Assembly (NCBI RefSeq): GCF_026626705.1 | Contig: NZ_JAPNKC010000001.1 | Span: 10,750,001 to 10,814,000 of the forward strand | Direction of reading: 5' to 3' | DNA: 64,000 bases | DNA from: Pyxidicoccus sp. MSG2 | GTDB taxonomy: Bacteria; Myxococcota; Myxococcia; Myxococcales; Myxococcaceae | Shown here: positions 57,101-63,100 of the stretch, piece by piece | Layout: the number at the start of each line of letters is the position of its first letter | Position numbering within the stretch: position 1 is the stretch's first letter | Position numbers and translations under genes: made by a program | The notes under the pieces: model-generated | Database searches by the model: none | Seen by the model: the letters and a program-made list of their open reading frames with translations, nothing else | Told to the model about the DNA's origin: nothing

Positions 57101-60100
57101 ATGCTCGGGCGATGGCGCCGGCGGCGGTGTCCGTCCACGCGGTGGGCCCTTGGTTGATGCTGGGGAGCGACGCCGGGCTGACGGTGATGGATGCTCGGGC
57201 GGTGCCTCGCACGGCGGGCCTCTTCCCCGCGCTGACGGGCCGCGCGGTGGCGGCGGCGGGCACGGTGTTCGCGGTGAAGGACCTGGAGCTGTCGCGCCTG
57301 GGCCTGGGCCGTGGGCCGGGCGCGCCGCGCGTGTCGCTGGAGCTGCCCGCGACGGCGGCTCCGGGCTCGCGGCTGGCGTTGGTGGCCTCGGTGGAGGACG
57401 AAGCCGAGCCGCTCAACGCCTATACGGCCGAGCTGCTGGTGGATGGCCGCGTGGTGGAGGTGCTGGACGGCGCGCTGCCCGCTTCGGTGGACCTGCCGCT
57501 GACGGGAGGCTCCGCGCAGGTGACGCTGCGGGTGCGGGACCTGGCCGGCAATGTGGGCCTGTCGCAGCAGACGGTGACGCTGGTGGATGGAGGCATGGGC
57601 CCGGCGCTGCTGGCGCTGGAGCTGCCGTCCGAGGTGCGGGAGGGCACGGAGCTGGCGGTGCGTCCGGTGGCGGTGGACCCGGCGCGCGTGGCCGCCGTGG
57701 AAGTGACGCTGGAGGGGCAGGCCCCGGTCACCTTCACCGCGCCCGCCTGGGCCGGCGTGCTGCGCGCGCCCTCCGTCGGCGCGGACACGCGAGTCACCGT
57801 GACGGCGGTGGCGGTGGATGCGCAGGGCCGTCGCGGCGCGGCGGTGCAGGCGCAGGTGTGGATACGCGACGATGCGGGCACGGCGCCCGTCGTCTCCTCC
57901 GTGGAGCGTCGGGGCTCGGGCCCCATCCTGGAAGGCTCGCGCGTGGTGGTGCTCGCCTCCACGCTGCCGGTGCTGGTGCGCGAGGTGCGCTTCCGGGTGG
58001 ATGGCGTGGAGCAGCAGCGGACGATGACGGTGCCCTACGAGGCTTCGCTGCGGATGCCTCGCGGCGTGGGCTCCCGGAGCGTCCTGGTGGATGCGGTGGC
58101 GGTGGACGACCAGGGCCGCGAGTCGGCCCCGGTAGGCCTGTCCCTGCTGGTGGTGGATGACCTGGCCGAGCCCACGCTGTCGCTCGTGCTGGAGCCCGCA
58201 GGCTTCGACCGCATCGCCGCCGGCACGTGGTTGAGCTCCACGGCCACGGCGACCGACACGACGGGGACGCCGCGCATCTCACAGTCCCTGCTGAGCAACG
58301 GCGTCGAGGTGGCCACGGGCGGCGCGGTGCTGCGCTACGCCGTGCCCGCGTCCACGCCGGCCGGCACGCAGCTGCGTCTGGTGGCGACGGCGACCGATGG
58401 CGCGGGGAACGTCCGGACGCAGCAGGCGCTCTGGACGGTGCTGGCGCCCGCGGCGCCTCCCGCCGGCACGGTGGTGGCGGGCACGTTCGCCGGCGCCGAG
58501 CAGCTCGCGGTGAGCGGGGACACGGTGTACGCCCGCACCGCGTCCGGCTTCGCGGTGGGCACGCTGGGCCGGGGGCCGACGCCTTCGCTCACTCCCGTGG
58601 GGACGTACCTGGCGCCGCGCCGCCCGCTGTCCCTGGCGGTGGTGGGGAGCGTGGTGCTGCTGGCCTACGGGGAAGCAGGCCTGGACGTCATCGACGTCTC
58701 GACGCCGGCCAGCCCCGTGAAGGTGGGCCACGCTGACGGCGACCTGGGTCAGGTCGTGTCGTACGCGGGGAGGGCCTACGCGACGCCGTCGCAGCAGGGC
58801 TACCTCTACACCGTCGACGTGAGCGACCCGTCCCGTCCGTACGTGTCGCTGCTCAACGGCACCCAGGGCCGGGCGCTGTCCGCCCACGTCGACGGCATCG
58901 TCTACACGGACAACGGCTGGGTCCTCTCCCACTTCCGCCAGCCGAGCCAGCCCACCGGACCGTACGACACCTACAGTGACTGGGTGGGCGCGGGGCCGGT
59001 GCTGGCCGAGCGCGACACGGGCGTGGTGGTGCTCGCGGACCGCACCCTGCGGCTCTACGACGCGCAGCTCCACCTCCAGGCGACCATGGGACTGCCCGCA
59101 CAGGGCCGGGCGATGCGGGTGGTGGATGGCCGCGTCTACGTGCTGGGCACGGACGCGCGGCTGCGCGTGGTGGACGTGCGTGAGAACCAGCACGCGGCGG
59201 TGGTGGCGTCGGACCCGCTGGACGGCACCGACCTGGCCATCTCCGGAGGGTTGATGCTGGTGGCCACCGAGGCGGGCGTGGAGCTGCGCCGGCTGCCGGT
59301 GCCTTCCGCCGACGTGGCCCAGGTGGCCTCGGCGACGCAGTCGCTGGCGTCTCCGCCCATGGGCCTCACGGCCTGGCGCGGGGGCGTGCTCGTCGCCGCC
59401 GGTCCGGCGGGGCTCGCGAACCTCGAGCTGTCCCTGCCCGGGCGGTTCCTGGCGCGCGACAGCAACTCTGGCATCACCGACGCGCGGCAGGTGGAGCGCG
59501 TGGGACAGACGGCCTACGTCCTCACGGGGACAGCGCTGCAGGAGGCCTACGAGCAGGCCAACGGCTCGCTCTGGTACGCATACAATTACGGCAACAACGG
59601 GCACCTCAACCAGCTCGGCGCGGTGACGCGCTTCCACGCGTCCGCTCGCCGGCTGTGGGCGCTGGGCGGCGGCAGGGTGTCCACCGCGACGCTGCCCGTG
59701 TCCGACTCGCGCGCGTCGCTGCTGATGTCGGGCGGCGCGGTGGACGTGTCGGGCGACGAGCGCCGCGCGGCGGTGGCACACGGCGCGGGGGGCTGGAGCC
59801 TCGTGGGCGTGGAGGCCTCCGGCGAGCTGCGGCGGCTGGCGACCTTCGCGGGCACGGCCGCGGACGCGGTGGCGCTGGACGGCGGCCTGCTGGTGACGGG
59901 CAATGCGCAGGGCTTCACCACGTGGCAGGTGGACGGTGCGGAGGCCACCGCCCGGGTGCGGACACAGACGGCGGGCCCGGTGGTGAGGGCGCGGCTGTAC
60001 GGCCGGCTGGCGGTGCTGAGCGAGGCCAGCGGCGGGGTGCAGCTCTTCGACCTCACCGACGCGGACGCGCCCGTGCACGTGGCCACCTTCCCGGCGGGCC

Positions 60101-63100
60101 GCGCGGACGACGCGGTGATCAGCGGTGGGGACGTGGTGGTGGCGGACGCCTTCAACGGCGTGCTGCGCTTCCCGCTGCCCGCCACGGGGGCGGTGCCCTC
60201 GGTGCGCATCGTCGCGCCGGCGGACGGCTTCGAGGTGCGCGCGGGTGACGTCTTCGCGCTCGCGGGTGCGACTTCCGGCGCCTCCGTGGACTCGGTGGAG
60301 TTGCTGGTGAACGGCCGCGAGCTGGGGTCGCTCGATGACAGGGATGCGCGCACGGTGCTGCAGGTGCCCGTGGGCACCAGCCCCGGGAGCGAGTGGGTCG
60401 TCCAGCTCCGGGCGCGCGGTGGCAACGGCGGCGTCGCGCTGTCGTCCCCCGTGCGCGTCCGCGTGACGCCGTACGAGGGAGCGGCTCCCTCCATCACCAT
60501 CGTCAATCTCGGTGCGAACTGGACGCTGCCCTCCGGCCAGCGGACGGACGTGCAGGTGATGCTCTCGGGCGCCGTGGCTCCGGCCCGCTGGACGGTGCGG
60601 TACGACGACACGGTGCTGGGCGAGCAGGTCGCCAACCCCGCCATCGCCTACCCGACGCAGGCCGTCGTCCTGCCGACGGTGACGAGCACGAAGACGGGCG
60701 TGCTCCACGCCGAGCTCGTCGACGGAGCGGGGCGCACGGCCACCACCTCCATCCCCATCATCCTCTCCTCGCCCCCGGCGTTCACCGACCTGCCGTGGGG
60801 CCTGCCAGCGCACGTCCGGGTGCGGCCGTTCGTCAACTGCATCACCGGCTACTACTACTACCCGCATGGCCCCTACACGCTGGCCCTGCTCGTGGACGGC
60901 GTGGAGGTGGCCTCGACGGAGAACACGGCGCAGACCTGGTCCACGACGTCCGTGTCCCACTGCCTCGAGCTGCCGGAGTCGCGCCTCGGTGAGTCCGTCG
61001 CCCTGGCACTGGTGGCGAAGGACCCGGCGGGCCGCTCCATCCAGACGACCCAGTCCTACGTGGTGCGCTCGGACGGCGACCCGCCCGAGGTCGCCTTCTG
61101 GGACTCCGCGCGTCCTCCGAGCGCCGCGTCCGAGGGCGACGTCATCCAGGTGTACGTGGAGGCGTCCGACAACGACGGAGACCTGACCGCGCTGCGCCTG
61201 CTGGCCAACGGCGTGGAGCTCGTCTCGGGCACCGACAGCTGGATCCAGGTGGACTACGCCCTGCCGCGGCGGAGCGAGGCGACGCAGCTTGTCTTCACCG
61301 CCATCGCACGTGACAGCCGGGGCCGCGAGACGACCCGGACACGGACGGTGGAGGTGCTGCCCAACGCACCGCCCCAGCTCTACCTGGAGCCCACGACGGA
61401 CCTGCTCATCTCCGGCTACCCGGAGCAGCTCTGCGCCACGGCCACGGACGCGGCCGGGGTGGGGCGGCTGGAGCTGAGGCTGGACGGCACGCTGCTGGAC
61501 GCCGCGCCCGAACCCTGCTGGAGCCAGCACTGCCTGAAGCGCTGCGCCACCGTCACCATGCCCGCGGGCGCGCAGGTGGCCTTCACCGCCACCGCGGCGG
61601 ACACGCTGGACGCGGAGTCCACCGCGACGTGGACCTACGGCCTGCGAGCCAATGCGCCGCCCACGGTGGCGCTGTCCAGGCTGGACTACCTGGTGGCGGG
61701 AACCCCGGTGTCGGTGACCGGGTCGCTGCAGGACGAGCGGCCGCCGCTGGCCTGGGCGGAGTTCCAGCTCGGGGGCGTGCCCGTCGCGGAGCGCACGGAG
61801 GCTCCGAGCTCCCAGCCGTACGCCTCCTTCACACCGCTGGTGACGGGACCGGCGGTGCTGTCGCTGGAGGCCATGGACCGCGCGGGCGCGGCGGCTTCGT
61901 CTTCCTGGAGCGTGGAGGTGCTGCCGTCGGGCACGGGCTCGACGTGTGACCTGCCCGTGCCGCTCAAGGCGGGGGAGACGCGACTCCAGCTGAACCAGGC
62001 CTCCGACGCGCCCCAGGACTGCGGGTGGGGCACGCAGGGCGCGTGGGCGGCGCTGCCCTTCGACGGCCCGGTGGAGCAGCTCACCTATTACTCGGCGGAC
62101 ATCGTGAGCGTCCGGGATGGCTGCGAGCAGTCGCAGCAGGCCTGCACCTCCGGCATGACGACGGTGGGGCCGCTGTCCGCGAGCGCCCGCCTCTTCCTGC
62201 GCAACTGGTACTACGGCGGCGACAGGAGCATCGTCCTGTACACCGCGAGGCTGGGCATCGGCGCGAAGTGCGAGCCGTCCTCCGCGGCCTTCGTCTGCGG
62301 CCACGGCGCCTGCGTGCCGGCGGAGGAGGGCGTCCACCGGTGCCTGGCCATGGAGTGCAGCGACGGCGTCGACAACGACGGCGACGGCCGCACCGACTAC
62401 CCCGAGGAGCCCGGGTGCGAGTCGCCGGGAGACTCGAGCGAGGAGGACCCGCAGCTTCCTGCCGCCTGCGCCAATGGCGTGGACGACGACGGCGATGGCC
62501 GCATCGACTGGCCGGAGGACCCGGGCTGCGTGGCGGCGGGGGCCCCGTCCGAGAGCGGCGATGGCGAGACGTGTTCTGCTCCCGCCGAGCTGCACGCGGC
62601 GCAGACTCGCATCTCACTGGCCGGAGCGGACTCCAACGCGTGGCTGTCGTGCGCGCCCCAGGGGCTGCCCGACCGGGTGGTGGCCTTCCGCATTCCGGGT
62701 GAGGGCTCGTTCGGCTTCATCGCCGAGCATGCGCACCTGGCGCTGCGCGACGGCTGCGGCCAGGCCAGCCAGGAGCTCGCGTGCTCCACCGCGTGGATTC
62801 CCGACGACCCGACGCAGGGCTCCTCGGCGTCCATCTGGCGCTCCTTCGCTCCGGGCACCTACCACCTCGTGGTCAGCGGCCCGCGCGACGCCACGCTGCG
62901 CGTGGAGGGCGAGCTGTACGACGGCGCCCGGTGCGACCCGGCGCAGCCCTGGTTCCGCTGCGGCTCCTCGCGCTCGTGCCTCCCGACGCAGGAGGGTGAG
63001 CTGCGCTGCAGGGCCGCGGCGTGCCAGGACGGCCAGGACAACAACGGGGACGGCTTCGCCGACTTCCCGCAGGACCCCGGCTGCTCCAGCCCGGAGGACG